Below, one piece after another: positions 11,296 to 25,673 of a stretch of 64,000 nucleotides of DNA. How positions within the stretch are numbered: position 1 is the first letter of the stretch; every line of letters begins with the position of its first letter. Position numbers and translations under genes: made by a program. Below the pieces are notes generated by a model. That model was not told the origin of the DNA. It did not search any database and worked only from the letters and a program-made list of their open reading frames with translations. This DNA comes from Symsagittifera roscoffensis. Its lineage: Eukaryota; Xenacoelomorpha; Acoela; Convolutidae. Where the stretch lies: contig NC_087064.1 in the NCBI RefSeq assembly GCF_963678635.1, positions 43,045,380 to 43,109,379 on the forward strand, written 5' to 3'.

Positions 11296-13329
11296 GGCAG
11301 TGCAGCGCAACAAAAAATCAGTGGAAGGAGGTAAAGTTAGGCAAGGGCAGAGAAAGAAGGAGCATGCTTGCAGTGCAAAGCAAAGCATGACAGATTACCG
11401 CAGCACAGGGCAGGGTTAGCGAGACAGGACAGGACAAGGAGGAGCATGGCAATTGCGGTAAGCAAGGCATGACAAGGCAGGGCAAGGGACATCAAGTAGG
11501 GCAGCGCAAGGCAAGGCAGGGTAATGTGAGGCTTTTCAGTGCAAAGAAACTAGTGCAGGGCAGCAAATAATTATCTGTAAGCCTTCCTTGAAACTAAATC
11601 GAGATTTGAACTATTATCGAAGATAATTTGAGGTTCTTTATTCAAAAAACAATTCATTTTTTCCTGTTTCTCAATAATTATTTTCCAGCTTTCTGTCTGC
11701 GTGTTAACAGCTGAATTCTGAGGGCCGCTACCGCCAAAATTTAAGAAATTTATTTAATCACAAACCGACAGTGACTAGCGTAAAAGGTTTCAGTTTAAAA
11801 TAAGTTTTCCAATGATAATTTTTTTCACCCTGCAAATTCCTTTGCGGTGTTTCTCTCGGCGTCTCGACCGCAGATTGCATAATTTTGATCAATCACCGAA
11901 AATTGTCGAGTCCATTTAATTGTCTGAGCGATTTTTGCATTAAGGTGAAGTTTTAATTTTCTTTTTGTATCTTCGTTAAAATTGATTCGCAAAAACGAGG
12001 ATAATCTTTTCGAAAAAAAATTTTGCATTAAAGAAAATAAATTAAATGAAAGCAATAAAAAAAACTTATTTTGCAACTAATGACTTGTTTCGTTCAAGAA
12101 AAAGTTTGACTCGCTGTTTTTGTGGAGTTAATTCGTGACGTGTGAACATTGAGATACAAACTGAAAAAGAAATTAAAAAACTTTGCCTATGCTCTTAAAT
12201 TTTCTAATTATGCATAATATGAGGTAGTACTAGATTCTCTGTGCACACATTCGTCGCAGTTGAGGCATTGACCAACTGCAATAAATCTTTCGATCTATTT
12301 GCAATGATAGATGCTTAAAAAACATTGTTCCATGTTATTTTTAAGCTTTTCGGGGTCAAAAAACAAGATTAAAGAAAACTTCATTAATTGCTTAAGATTT
12401 TAAATTTTGCATTAAAGAAAATAAATTAAATGAAAGCAATAAAAAATTTATTTCGTAATCAATGACTTATTTTCTTCAAGAAAAAGTTTGACTCACTGGT
12501 TTTGTGGAGTTAATTTGAGACGTCTGAACATAGAGATACAAACTGAAAAAGAAATTAAAAGAACTTTGCCTATGCTCTTAAATTTTCTAATTATCCATAA
12601 TTTGAGGTAGTATTAGATTCTCTGTGCTCACATTCGTCGCAGTTGAGGCATTGACCAACTGCAGGAAATCCGTCGATATACTTGCAAACATAAATGCTTA
12701 GAAAAACTTTGCTCCATTTTATTTTTTAGAGATTTCGGGATCAAAAAGCAACATAAAAGAAAACGGGTCTCGGAAACTTTTCGTTTAATTCCTATGGTTT
12801 TAAAGTGAAGGTGGTTTTTTTATTTTGCATGTTTTTGTCGCAATCAGTGTTTAGTTGAACGCAAGTAAAATGTGAAATGTCTGTGCGAGAAAATAATCAG
12901 TAATTTTGTCGAAAAAACGCGACAAGGGGCTTGTTCCTTTTTTCATCGTACTGTCTACAAAAACACCTACTTTTCTTGGATTGCAAAATTATTTCTGAAT
13001 CTGAACAAAAAAATATGTCAAACAAACAGGAATCTTGAACAATTTTGAGGTTAAAGCTAACTTTTGAGGTGGTAGTTAGTTCTCTCCAGTAGTAAAAGAA
13101 AGGCTTTCGTTTCATTCAAAACATAGGGATACCGAACGCAAAATCTGATTTTTCTGATCAGAACATCGTGCAAGTAAACGTTTCGAGAAATCCTATATTT
13201 AATTGCATGTCGTTTCAAGGCAGGGCAACGCAAAGCAAGGGAGGGAATCGTAAGGCAAGGCAAGTCTGAATAGTGCAAGGGCAGAAGGGGACAGGGTAGC
13301 GTAAAGCAGCGTAGTGCTAGGCATGGCAG
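11296..13329 (+). repeat. array monomer B1
   Basis: 2034 bases. The first ~270 bases are made of GGCAG/GGCAA words and have no counterpart at the start of A. From about 11.6 kb on it is a diverged relative of the A middle (shared landmarks GCGTGTTAACA, CACCCTGCAAA, TTGCGGTG, GACCGCA). It contains an internal direct duplication: TTTTGCATTAAAGAAAATAA occurs at 12021 and again 384 bases later. Its last ~300 bases match the end of A. Confidence 0.93.
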
Positions 13330-15395
13330 TATGAATTGAATGTTTTTTGTTTTTAAGAGTCGATGGATGTAGTTTAGACTCTTATATAGGTCGTGATTAT
13401 TTTTTTTTCTTTTTTCAGGAAAGTCAGGCTCAAATTTTATTTTCCGTGGTTTGGATTTTAAAGTTCAGTTCATTTCCTTTGTTAAAAGGAAGGCAAAATC
13501 CACTATCGACCAGAAAAGATTTTAAAAAATGAAAAACGTCATTGACTTCTAGTTAACAGTCGATGAACGTAGTTCAGACTTAAATATAGGTAGTGATGAT
13601 TTTTGTTCTTTTTTTCACAAATGTTAAAATGCTCCAAGAAAAAAAGAAGTGCATTCATACTTATATGCCCATTTTGAGTTCGGTTCCAGTTCATTATCTA
13701 GAAGGTACGCAAAATGCACTCTCCAGCTATGAAAGCTGAAATGGCGCAAAAAAAACGTGATCGATTTCTAGTTTCGAAAAAGGAGCTTGGTTTTTAGATT
13801 TCCCAGCAGAATACAAAATTTCCTGAATCCAGTTTTTTCCAATTGGTTTTAGTTGTGTCAAAAATCTAAATTTTTTTTGATTTTGTCAAAAAATTGGCAA
13901 TTATAATATTCTATGAAGTTCAAAATATATTTGGAAATTAGACTCGCCCTTTTTATTGTACAATTTTTTTTTCCAAAAAAAACTCGTCTATGCGAATCGA
14001 TTTAATCGACGATACAAGAAGTCTTTTGATATACTTGCAATGATAGATTCTGAGGTTTTTTCAAATAACATGCCATTTTGCTCCTGTTTCTCATTGACTC
14101 TTTTCCAACTGCCTGCGTGTTAACAACTGAATTCTAAAGGAAGCTAACGCCAAAATTTAAGAAGCTTTATTGGCATCAATTGGATTTTCGCTATTTTTCG
14201 GTTTAGTTAAAGAAAGTAGGTATGTTCAGTAGACTTTGTTGCGCCAATTGCATTAAAGTGTACCGCTGGAAAGTGATTAGGTTTTATTAAAAATTATTTG
14301 AACGAAGAAAGTGTGGGTTTGAAAATTTTTAAGTTTTCGACGAAAATTAATTATGGCTTCAAGATAACTGGTTTCTTTTTGATTAGAAAGTAATTTTTTG
14401 ATCTGTTTTATTCGATTCAGTCATAATCGGACAATTATTAGCGTAGAGATTTTCAATTGAAAGTAAGTTTCGTCATGATTTTTTTCCACCCTGCAAAGTC
14501 TTTTGCGGTGCTCAATTCGGCGGTATGACCGCAAATTGCATACCTTGAGCAATTACGAAAAATTGTCGAGACGAATTATGGTGAAACTTTTCTTGTCTCG
14601 TCGACAAAATCGATTCGCATAGATGACAGTTTTTTTTTAGAAAAAAATTAGTAAAATAAAAAGGGCGAGTCTAAGAAAACAGTGAATATAAGTTACTAAG
14701 GACGCGTTACTTACTTCGTTCAAGAAAAAGTTGTCCAACTGCAGGAAATCTTTCGATCTACTTGCAATGATAGATGCTTAAAAACATTGCTCTATGTTTT
14801 TTGAGGCTTTTCGGGGTCAAAAAACAAGATTAAAGAAAACTTCATTTATTGGTTAAGATTTTAAACTGAAGGTGATTGTAATCTGCATGCTTTTGTTGCA
14901 ATCAGTGTTGATAGAACGCAAATAAATTGTGAAGTTTTTGGAAAAAAAAACAAATGGATGCGAGAAAGAAATCAGTAAATTTGTCGAAATTACGCGGTGA
15001 TTGATTTTCCTATCTTACTTTCCATAACAAATACCTCTTCTTGCATTGCAAAAATCATTTCTTAATCTGAACAAAAAAACATGTCAAACCAACAGGAATC
15101 TTGAAAAATTTTGAGGTTAAAGCTAACTTTTGAGGTGGTAGTTAGTTCTCTCCAGTACTAAAAGAAAGGCTTTCGTTTCATTCAAAACATAGTGATACCG
15201 AACGCAAAATGTGATTTTTCTGACCAGAACATGGTGCAAGAAAACTTTTCGAGAAATCTTATATTCAATTGCATGTCGTTTCAAGGCAGGGCAACGCAAA
15301 GCAAGGAAGGGAATCGTAAAGCAAGGCAAGTCTGAAAAGTGCAAGGCCAGAAGGGGACAGGGTAGCGTAAAGCAGCGTAGTGCTAGGCATGGCAG
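13330..15395 (+). repeat. array monomer A5 (B-linked subtype)
   Basis: 2066 bases, a mosaic: the front half carries A3-type variants (GTCGTGATTATTTT, CATTATCTAGAAGG) and the back half is the B-linked form. Inverted repeat 13941-14671. Confidence 0.95.
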
Positions 15396-17428
15396 GGCAG
15401 TGCAGCGCAACAAAAAATCAGTGGAAGGAGGTAAAGTTAGGCAAGGGCAGAGAAAGAAGGAGCATGCTTGCAGTGCAAAGCAAAGCATGACAGATTACCG
15501 CAGCACAGGGCAGGGTTAGCGAGACAGGACAGGACAAGGAGGAGCATGGCAATTGCGGGAAGCAAGGCATGACAAGGCAGGGCAAGGGACATCAAGTAGG
15601 GCAGCGCAAGGCAAGGCAGGGTAATGTGAGGCTTTTCAGCGCAAAGAAACTAGTGCAGGGCAGCAAATAATTATCTGTAAGCCTTCCTTGAAACTAAATC
15701 GAGATTTGAACTATTATCGAAGATAATTTGAGGTTCTTTATTCAAAAAACAATTCATTTTTTCCTGTTTCTCAATAATTATTTTCCAGCTTTCTGTCTGC
15801 GTGTTAACAGCTGAATTCTGAGGGCCGCTACCGCCAAAATTTAAGAAATTTATTTAATCACAAACCGACAGTGACTAGCGTAAAAGGTTTCAGTTTAAAA
15901 TAAGTTTTCCAATGATAATTTTTTTCACCCTGCAAATTCCTTTGCGGTGTTTCTCTCGGCGTCTCGACCGCAGATTGCATAATTTTGATCAATCACCGAA
16001 AATTGTCGAGTCCATTTAATTGTCTGAGCGATTTTTGCATTAAGGTGAAGTTTTAATTTTCTTTTTGTATCTTCGTTAAAATTGATTCGCAAAAACGAGG
16101 ATAATCTTTTCGAAAAAAAATTTTGCATTAAAGAAAATAAATTAAATGAAAGCAATAAAAAAAACTTATTTTGCAACTAATGACTTGTTTCGTTCAAGAA
16201 AAAGTTTGACTCGCTGTTTTTGTGGAGTTAATTCGTGACGTGTGAACATTGAGATACAAACTGAAAAAGAAATTAAAAAACTTTGCCTATGCTCCTAAAT
16301 TTTCTAATTATGCATAATATGAGGTAGTACTAGATTCTCTGTGCACACATTCGTCGCAGTTGAGGCATTGACCAACTGCAATAAATCTTTCGATCTATTT
16401 GCAATGATAGATGCTTAAAAAACATTGCTCCATGTTATTTTTAAGCTTTTCGGGGTCAAAAAACAAGATTAAAGAAAACTTCATTAATTGCTTAAGATTT
16501 TAAATTTTGCATTAAAGAAAAAAAATTAAATGAAAGCAATAAAAAATTTATTTCGTAATCAATGACTTATTTTCTTCAAGAAAAAGTTTGACTCACTGGT
16601 TTTGTGGAGTTAATTTGAGACGTCTGAACATAGAGATACAAACTGAAAAAGAAATTAAAAGAACTTTGCCTATGCTCTTAAATTTTCTAATTATGCATAA
16701 TATGAGGTAGTACTAGATTCTCTGTGCACACATTCGTCGCAGTTGAGGCATTGACCAACTGCAATAAATCTTTCGATCTATTTGCAATGATAGATGCTTA
16801 AAAAACATTGCTCCATTTTATTTTTTAGAGATTTCGGGATCAAAAAGCAACATAAAAGAAAACGGGTCTCGGAAACTTTTCGTTTAATTCCTATGGTTTT
16901 AAAGTGAAGGTGGTTTTTTTATTTTGCATGTTTTTGTCGCAATCAGTGTTTAGTTGAACGCAAGTAAAATGTGAAATGTCTGTGCGAGAAAATAGTCAGT
17001 AATTTTGTCGAAAAAACGCGACAAGGGGCTTGTTCCTTTTTTCATCGTACTGTCTACAAAAACACCTACTTTTCTTGGATTGCAAAATTATTTCTGAATC
17101 TGAACAAAAAAATATGTCAAACAAACAGGAATCTTGAACAATTTTGAGGTTAAAGCTAACTTTTGAGGTGGTAGTTAGTTCTCTCCAGTAGTAAAAGAAA
17201 GGCTTTCGTTTCATTCAAAACATAGGGATACCGAACGCAAAATCTGATTTTTCTGATCAGAACATCGTGCAAGTAAACGTTTCGAGAAATCCTATATTTA
17301 ATTGCATGTCGTTTCAAGGCAGGGCAACGCAAAGCAAGGGAGGGAATCGTAAGGCAAGGCAAGTCTGAATAGTGCAAGGGCAGAAGGGGACAGGGTAGCG
17401 TAAAGCAGCGTAGTGCTAGGCATGGCAG
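15396..17428 (+). repeat. array monomer B2
   Basis: 2033 bases, close to B1. In its second sub-repeat it has AATTATGCATAATATGAGG and GCACACATTCG, whereas B1, B3 and B4 have AATTATCCATAATTTGAGG and GCTCACATTCG there. The change makes the second sub-repeat match the first, which is what a conversion tract would give. Confidence 0.93.
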
Positions 17429-19492
17429 TATGAATTGAATGTTTTTTGTTTTTAAGAGTCGATGGATGTAGTTTAGACTCTTATATAGGTCGTGATTATT
17501 TTTTTTTCTTTTTTCAGGAAAGTCAGGCTCAAATTTTATTTTCCGTGGTTTGGATTTTAAAGTTCAGTTCATTTCCTTTGTTAAAAGGAAGGCAAAATCC
17601 ACTATCGACCAGAAAAGATTTTAAAAAATGAAAAACGTCATTGACTTCTAGTTAACAGTCGATAAACGTAGTTCAGACTTAAATATAGGTAGTGATGATT
17701 TTTGTTCTTTTTTTCACAAATGTTAAAATGCTCCAAGAAAAAAAGAAGTGCATTCATACTTATATGCCCATTTTGAGTTCGGTTCCAGTTCATTATCTAG
17801 AAGGTACGCAAAATGCACTCTCCAGCTATGAAAGCTGAAATGGCGCAAAAAAACGTGATCGATTTCTAGTTTCGAAAAAGGAGCTTGGTTTTTAGATTTC
17901 CCAGCAGAATACAAAATTTCCTGAATCCAGTTTTTTCCAATTGGTTTTAGTTGTGTCAAAAATCTAAATTTTTTTTGATTTTGTCAAAAATTGGCAATTA
18001 TAATATTCTATGAAGTTCAAAATATATTTGGAAATTAGACTCGCCCTTTTTATTGTACAATTTTTTTTTCCAAAAAAAACTCGTCTATGCGAATCGATTT
18101 AATCGACGATACAAGAAGTCTTTTGATATACTTGCAATGATAGATTCTGAGGTTTTTTCAAGTAACATGCCATTTTGCTCCTGTTTCTCATTGACTCTTT
18201 TCCAACTGCCTGCGTGTTAACAACTGAATTCTAAAGGAAGCTAACGCCAAAATTTAAGAAGCTTTATTGGCATCAATTGGATTTTCGCTATTTTTCGGTT
18301 TAGTTAAAGAAAGTAGGTATGTTCAGTAGACTTTGTTGCGCCAATTGCATTAAAGTGTACCGCTGGAAAGTGATAAGGTTTTATTAAAAATTATTTGAAC
18401 GAAGAAAGTGTGGGTTTGAAAATTTTTAAGTTTTCGACGAAAATTAATTATGGCTTCAAGATAACTGGTTTCTTTTTGATTAGAAAGTAATTTTTTGATC
18501 TGTTTTATTCGATTCAGTCATAATCGGACAATTATTAGCGTAGAGATTTTCAATTGAAAGTAAGTTTCGTCATGATTTTTTTCCACCCTGCAAAGTCTTT
18601 TGCGGTGCTCAATTCGGCGGTATGACCGCAAATTGCATACCTTGAGCAATTACGAAAAATTGTCGAGACGAATTATGGTGAAACTTTTCTTGTCTCGTCG
18701 ACAAAATCGATTCGCATAGATGACAGTTTTTTTTTTAGAAAAAAATTAGTAAAATAAAAAGGGCGAGTCTAAGAAAACAGTGAATATAAGTTACTAAGGA
18801 CGCGTTACTTACTTCGTTCAAGAAAAAGTTGTCCAACTGCAGGAAATCTTTCGATCTACTTGCAATGATAGATGCTTAAAAACATTGCTCTATGTTTTTT
18901 GAGGCTTTTCGGGGTCAAAAAACAAGATTAAAGAAAACTTCATTTATTGGTTAAGATTTTAAACTGAAGGTGATTGTAATCTGCATGCTTTTGTTGCAAT
19001 CAGTGTTGATAGAACGCAAATAAATTGTGAAGTTTTTGGAAAAAAAAACAAATGGATGCGAGAAAGAAATCAGTAAATTTGTCGAAATTACGCGGTGATT
19101 GATTTTCCTATCTTACTTTCCATAACAAATACCTCTTCTTGCATTGCAAAAATCATTTCTTAATCTGAACAAAAAAACATGTCAAACCAACAGGAACCTG
19201 AAAAATTTTGAGGTTAAAGCTAACTTTTGAGGTGGTAGTTAGTTCTCTCCAGTACTAAAAGAAAGGCTTTCGTTTCATTCAAAACATAGTGATACCGAAC
19301 GCAAAATGTGATTTTTCTGACAAGAACATGGTGCAAGAAAACTTTTCGAGAAATCTTATATTCAATTGCATGTCGTTTCAAGGCAGGGCAACGCAAAGCA
19401 AGGAAGGGAATCGTAAAGCAAGGCAAGTCTGAAAAGTGCAAGGCCAGAAGGGGACAGGGTAGCGTAAAGCAGCGTAGTGCTAGGCATGGCAG
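17429..19492 (+). repeat. array monomer A6 (B-linked subtype)
   Basis: 2064 bases with the same mosaic as A5. Inverted repeat 18038-18769. A short deletion (GGAACCTGAAAAA in place of GGAATCTTGAAAAA) lies near 19193. Confidence 0.95.
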
Positions 19493-21526
19493 GGCAGTGC
19501 AGCGCAACAAAAAATCAGTGGAAGGAGGTAAAGTTAGGCAAGGGCAGAGAAAGAAGGAGCATGCTTGCAGTGCAAAGCAAAGCATGACAGATTACCGCAG
19601 CACAGGGCAGGGTTAGCGAGACAGGACAGGACAAGGAGGAGCATGGCAATTGCGGGAAGCAAGGCATGACAAGGCAGGGCAAGGGACATCAAGTAGGGCA
19701 GCGCAAGGCAAGGCAGGGTAATGTGAGGCTTTTCAGCGCAAAGAAACTAGTGCAGGGCAGCAAATAATTATCTGTAAGCCTTCCTTGAAACTAAATCGAG
19801 ATTTGAACTATTATCGAAGATAATTTGAGGTTCTTTATTCAAAAAACAATTCATTTTTTCCTGTTTCTCAATAATTATTTTCCAGCTTTCTGTCTGCGTG
19901 TTAACAGCTGAATTCTGAGGGCCGCTACCGCCAAAATTTAAGAAATTTATTTAATCACAAACCGACAGTGACTAGCGTAAAAGGTTTCAGTTTAAAATAA
20001 GTTTTCCAATGATAATTTTTTTCACCCTGCAAATTCCTTTGCGGTGTTTCTCTCGGCGTCTCGACCGCAGATTGCATAATTTTGATCAATCACCGAAAAT
20101 TGTCGAGTCCATTTAATTGTCTGAGCGATTTTTGCATTAAGGTGAAGTTTTAATTTTCTTTTTGTATCTTCGTTAAAATTGATTCGCAAAAACGAGGATA
20201 ATCTTTTCGAAAAAAAATTTTGCATTAAAGAAAATAAATTAAATGAAAGCAATAAAAAAAACTTATTTTGCAACTAATGACTTGTTTCGTTCAAGAAAAA
20301 GTTTGACTCGCTGTTTTTGTAGAGTTAATTCGTGACGTGTGAACATTGAGATACAAACTGAAAAAGAAATTAAAAAACTTTGCCTATGCTCTTAAATTTT
20401 CTAATTATGCATAATATGAGGTAGTACTAGATTCTCTGTGCACACATTCGTCGCAGTTGAGGCATTGACCAACTGCAATCAATCTTTCGATCTATTTGCA
20501 ATGATAGATGCTTAAAAAACATTGCTCCATGTTATTTTTAAGCTTTTCGGGGTCAAAAAACAAGATTAAAGAAAACTTCATTAATTGCTTAAGATTTTAA
20601 ATTTTGCATTAAAGAAAATAAATTAAATGAAAGCAATAAAAAATTTATTTCGTAATCAATGACTTATTTTCTTCAAGAAAAAGTTTGACTCACTGGTTTT
20701 GTGGAGTTAATTTGAGACGTCTGAACATAGAGATACAAACTGAAAAAGAAATTAAAAGAACTTTGCCTATGCTCTTAAATTTTCTAATTATCCATAATTT
20801 GAGGTAGTATTAGATTCTCTGTGCTCACATTCGTCGCAGTTGAGGCATTGACCAACTGCAGGAAATCCGTCGATATACTTGCAAACATAAATGCTTAGAA
20901 AAACTTTGCTCCATTTTATTTTTTAGAGATTTCGGGATCAAAAAGCAACATAAAAGAAAACGGGTCTCGGAAACTTTTCGTTTAATTCCTATGGTTTTAA
21001 AGTGAAGGTGGTTTTTTTATTTTGCATGTTTTTGTCGCAATCAGTGTTTAGTTGAACGCAAGTAAAATGTGAAATGTCTGTGCGAGAAAATAGTCAGTAA
21101 TTTTGTCGAAAAAACGCGACAAGGGGCTTGTTCCTTTTTTCATCGTACTGTCTACAAAAACACCTACTTTTCTTGGATTGCAAAATTATTTCTGAATCTG
21201 AACAAAAAAATATGTCAAACAAACAGGAATCTTGAACAATTTTGAGGTTAAAGCTAACTTTTGAGGTGGTAGTTAGTTCTCTCCAGTAGTAAAAGAAAGG
21301 CTTTCGTTTCATTCAAAACATAGGGATACCGAACGCAAAATCTGATTTTTCTGATCAGAACATCGTGCAAGTAAACGTTTCGAGAAATCCTATATTTAAT
21401 TGCATGTCGTTTCAAGGCAGGGCAACGCAAAGCAAGGGAGGGAATCGTAAGGCAAGGCAAGTCTGAATAGTGCAAGGGCAGAAGGGGACAGGGTAGCGTA
21501 AAGCAGCGTAGTGCTAGGCATGGCAG
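19493..21526 (+). repeat. array monomer B3
   Basis: 2034 bases, near-identical to B1 and B2. Together with A6 it forms a 4098-base AB dimer, the third in a row after A4B1 and A5B2. Confidence 0.93.
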
Positions 21527-23598
21527 TATGAATTGAATGTTTTTTGTTTTTAAGAGTCGATGGATGTAGTTTAGACTCTTATATAGGTCGTGATTATTTT
21601 TTTTTCTTTTTTCAGGAAAGTCAGGCTCAAATTTTATTTTCCGTGGTTTGGATTTTAAAGTTCAGTTCATTTCCTTTGTTAAAAGGAAGGCAAAATCCAC
21701 TATCGACCAGAAAAGATTTTAAAAAATGAAAAACGTCATTGACTTCTAGTTAACAGTCGATGAACGTAGTTCAGACTTAAATATAGGTAGTGATGATTTT
21801 TGTTCTTTTTTTCACAAATGGTAAAATGCTCCAAGAAAAAAAGAAGTGCATTCATACTTATATGCCCATTTTGAGTTCGGTTCCAGTTCATTATCTAGAA
21901 GGTACGCAAAATGCACTCTCCAGCTATGAAAGCTGAAATGGCGCAAAAAAACGTGATCGATTTCTAGTTTCGAAAAAGGAGCTTGGTTTTTAGATTTCCC
22001 AGCAGAATACAAAATTTCCTGAATCCAGTTTTTTCCAATTGGTTTTAGTTGTGTCAAAAATCTAAATTTTTTTTGATTTTGTCAAAAAATTGGCAATTAT
22101 AATATTCTATGAAGTTCAAAATATATTTGGAAATTAGACTCGCCCTTTTTATTGTACAATTTTTTTTTCCAAAAAAACTCGTCTATGCGAATCGATTTAA
22201 TCGACGATACAAGAAGTCTTTTGATATACTTGCAATGATAGATTCTGAGGTTTTTTCAAATAACATGCCATTTTGCTCCTGTTTCTCATTGACTCTTTTC
22301 CAACTGCCTGCGTGTTAACAACTGAATTCTAAAGGAAGCTAACGCCAAAATTTAAGAAGCTTTATTGGCATCAATTGGATTTTCGCTATTTTTCGGTTTA
22401 GTTAAAGAAAGTAGGTATGTTCAGTAGACTTTGTTGCGCCAATTGCATTAAAGTGTACCGCTGGAAAGTGATAAGGATTTATTAAAAATTATTTGAACGA
22501 AGAGAGTCTGGGTTTGAAAATTTTTAAGTTTTCGACGAAAATTAATCATGGCTTCTAGATAACTGGTTTCTTTTTGATTAGAAAAAAAGTTTTTTGATCT
22601 GTTTTATTCGATTCAGTCATAATCGGACAATTATTAGCGTAGAGATTTTCAATTGAAAGTAAGTTTCGTCATGATGTTTTTCACCCTGCAAAGTCTTTTG
22701 CGGTGCTCAATTCGGCGGTATGACCGCAAATTGCATACCTTGAGCAATTACGAAAAATTGTCGAGACGAATTATGGTGAAATTTGAACTTCTTGTCTCGT
22801 CGACAAAATCGATTCGCATAGATAACAGTTTTTTTTTCAGAAAAAAATTAGTAGAAAAAAGAGCGAGTCTAAGAAAAGCAGTGAATATAAGTTACTAAGG
22901 GCGCGTTACTTACTTCGTTCAAGAAAAAGTTGTCCAACTGCAGGAAATCTTTCGATCTACTTGCAATGATAGATGCTTAAAAAACATTGCTCCATGTTTT
23001 TTCAGGCTTTTCGGGGTCAAAAAACAAGATTAAAGAAAACTTCATTTATTGGTTAAGATTTTAAACTGAAGGTGATTGTAATCTGCATGCTTTTGTTGCA
23101 ATCAGTGTTGATAGAACGCAAATAAATTGTGAAGTTTTTGGAAAAAAAAAAACAAATGGATGCGAGAAAGAAATCAGTAAATTTGTCGAAATTACGCGGT
23201 GATTGATTTTCCTATCTTACTTTCCATAACAAAAACCTCTTCTTGCATTGCAAAAATCATTGCTTAATCTGAACAAAAAATTATAACAAACAAACAGGAA
23301 TCTTGAAAAAATTTGAGGTTAAAGCTAAGTTTTGAGGTGGTAGTTAGTTCTCTCCAGTAGTATAAGAAAGGCTTTCGTTTCATTCAAAACATAGGGATAC
23401 CGAACGAAAAAATGTGATTTTTCTGACCAGAACATGGTGCAAGAAAACTTTTCGAGAAATCCTATATTTAATTGCATGTCGTTTCAAGGCAGGGCAACGC
23501 AAAGCAAGGGAGGGAATCGTAAGGCAAGGCAAGTCTGAATAGTGCAAGGGCAGAAGGGGACAGGGTAGCGTAAAGCAGCGTAGTGCTAGGCATGGCAG
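21527..23598 (+). repeat. array monomer A7
   Basis: 2072 bases of the A3 subtype. Inverted repeat 22137-22869. The TCATGATGTTTTTCACC variant is shared with A8, which follows directly, so A7 and A8 look like a recent tandem pair. Confidence 0.95.
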
Positions 23599-25673
23599 TA
23601 TGAATTGAATGTTTTTTGTTTTTAAGAGTCGATGGATGTAGTTTAGACTCTTATATAGGTCGTGATTATTTTTTTTTCTTTTTTCAGGAAAGTCAGGCTC
23701 AAATTTTATTTTCCGTGGTTTGGATTTTAAAGTTCAGTTCATTTCCTTTGTTAAAAGGAAGGCAAAATCCACTATCGACCAGAAAAGATTTTAAAAAATG
23801 AAAAACGTCATTGACTTCTAGTTAACAGTCGATGAACGTAGTTCAGACTTAAATATAGGTAGTGATGATTTTTGTTCTTTTTTTCACAAATGGTAAAATG
23901 CTCCAAGAAAAAAAGAAGTGCATTCATACTTATATGCCCATTTTGAGTTCGGTTCCAGTTCATTATCTAGAAGGTACGCAAAATGCACTCTCCAGCTATG
24001 AAAGCTGAAATGGCGCAAAAAAACGTGATCGATTTCTAGTTTCGAAAAAGGAGCTTGGTTTTTAGATTTCCCAGCAGAATACAAAATTTCCTGAATCCAG
24101 TTTTTTCCAATTGGTTTTAGTTGTGTCAAAAATCTAAATTTTTTTTGATTTTGTCAAAAAATTGGCAATTATAATATTCTATGAAGTTCAAAATATATTT
24201 GGAAATTAGACTCGCCCTTTTTATTGTACAATTTTTTTTTCCAAAAAAACTCGTCTATGCGAATCGATTTAATCGACGATACAAGAAGTCTTTTGATATA
24301 CTTGCAATGATAGATTCTGAGGTTTTTTCAAATAACATGCCATTTTGCTCCTGTTTCTCATTGACTCTTTTCCAACTGCCTGCGTGTTAACAACTGAATT
24401 CTAAAGGAAGCTAACGCCAAAATTTAAGAAGCTTTATTGGCATCAATTGGATTTTCGCTATTTTTCGGTTTAGTTAAAGAAAGTAGGTATGTTCAGTAGA
24501 CTTTGTTGCGCCAATTGCATTAAAGTGTACCGCTGGAAAGTGATAAGGATTTATTAAAAATTATTTGAACGAAGAGAGTCTGGGTTTGAAAATTTTTAAG
24601 TTTTCGACGAAAATTAATCATGGCTTCTAGATAACTGGTTTCTTTTTGATTAGAAAAAAAGTTTTTTGATCTGTTTTATTCGATTCAGTCATAATCGGAC
24701 AATTATTAGCGTAGAGATTTTCAATTGAAAGTAAGTTTCGTCATGATGTTTTTCACCCTGCAAAGTCTTTTGCGGTGCTCAATTCGGCGGTATGACCGCA
24801 AATTGCATACCTTGAGCAATTACGAAAAATTGTCGAGACGAATTATGGTGAAATTTGAACTTCTTGTCTCGTCGACAAAATCGATTCGCATAGATAACAG
24901 TTTTTTTTTCAGAAAAAAATTAGTAGAAAAAAGGGCGAGTCTAAGAAAAGCAGTGAATATAAGTTACTAAGGGCGCGTTACTTAATTCGTTCAAGAAAAA
25001 GTTGTCCAACTGCAGGAAATCTTTCGATCTACTTGCAATGATAGATGCTTAAAAAACATTGCTCCATGTTTTTTCAGGCTTTTCGGGGTCAAAAAACAAG
25101 ATTAAAGAAAACTTCATTTATTGGTTAAGATTTTAAACTGAAGGTGATTTTAATCTTCTGCATGCTTTTGTTGCAATCAGTGTTGATAGAACGCAAATAA
25201 TTTGTGAAGTTTTTGGCAAAAAAAAAACAACTGGATGCGAGAAAGAAATCAGTAAATTTGTCGAAATTACGCGGTGATTGATTTTCCTATTTTACTTTCC
25301 ATAACAAAAATCTCTTCTTGCATTGCAAAAATCATTTCTTAATCTGAACAAAAAAATATAACAAACAAACAGGAATCTTGAAAAAATTTGAGGTTAAAGC
25401 TAAGTTTTGAGGTGGTAGTTAGTTCTCTCCAGTAGTATAAGAAAGGCTTTCGTTTCATTCAAAACATAGGGATACCGAACGAAAAAATGTGATTTTTCTG
25501 ACCAGAACATGGTGCAAGAAAACTTTTCGAGAAATCCTATATTTAATTGCATGTCGTTTCAAGGCAGGGCAACGCAAAGCAAGGAAGGGAATCGTAAAGC
25601 AAGGCAAGTCTGAATAGTACAAGGCCAGAAAGAGACAGGGTAGCGTAAAGCAGCGTAGTGCTAGGCATGGCAG
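23599..25673 (+). repeat. array monomer A8
   Basis: 2075 bases, close to A7 through the first half. The distal part (AACTGGATGCGAG, TCCTATTTTAC, AGAAAGAGACAGGG) instead resembles A3, giving another recombination breakpoint inside a unit. Inverted repeat 24209-24941. Confidence 0.95.

Noticed and set aside
11023-11419. Overlapping 121- and 102-codon open frames on both strands, recurring in several array units
   Set aside because: Both are translations of the GGCAG/GGCAA block; their conservation follows from monomer homogenisation and composition, not coding constraint.
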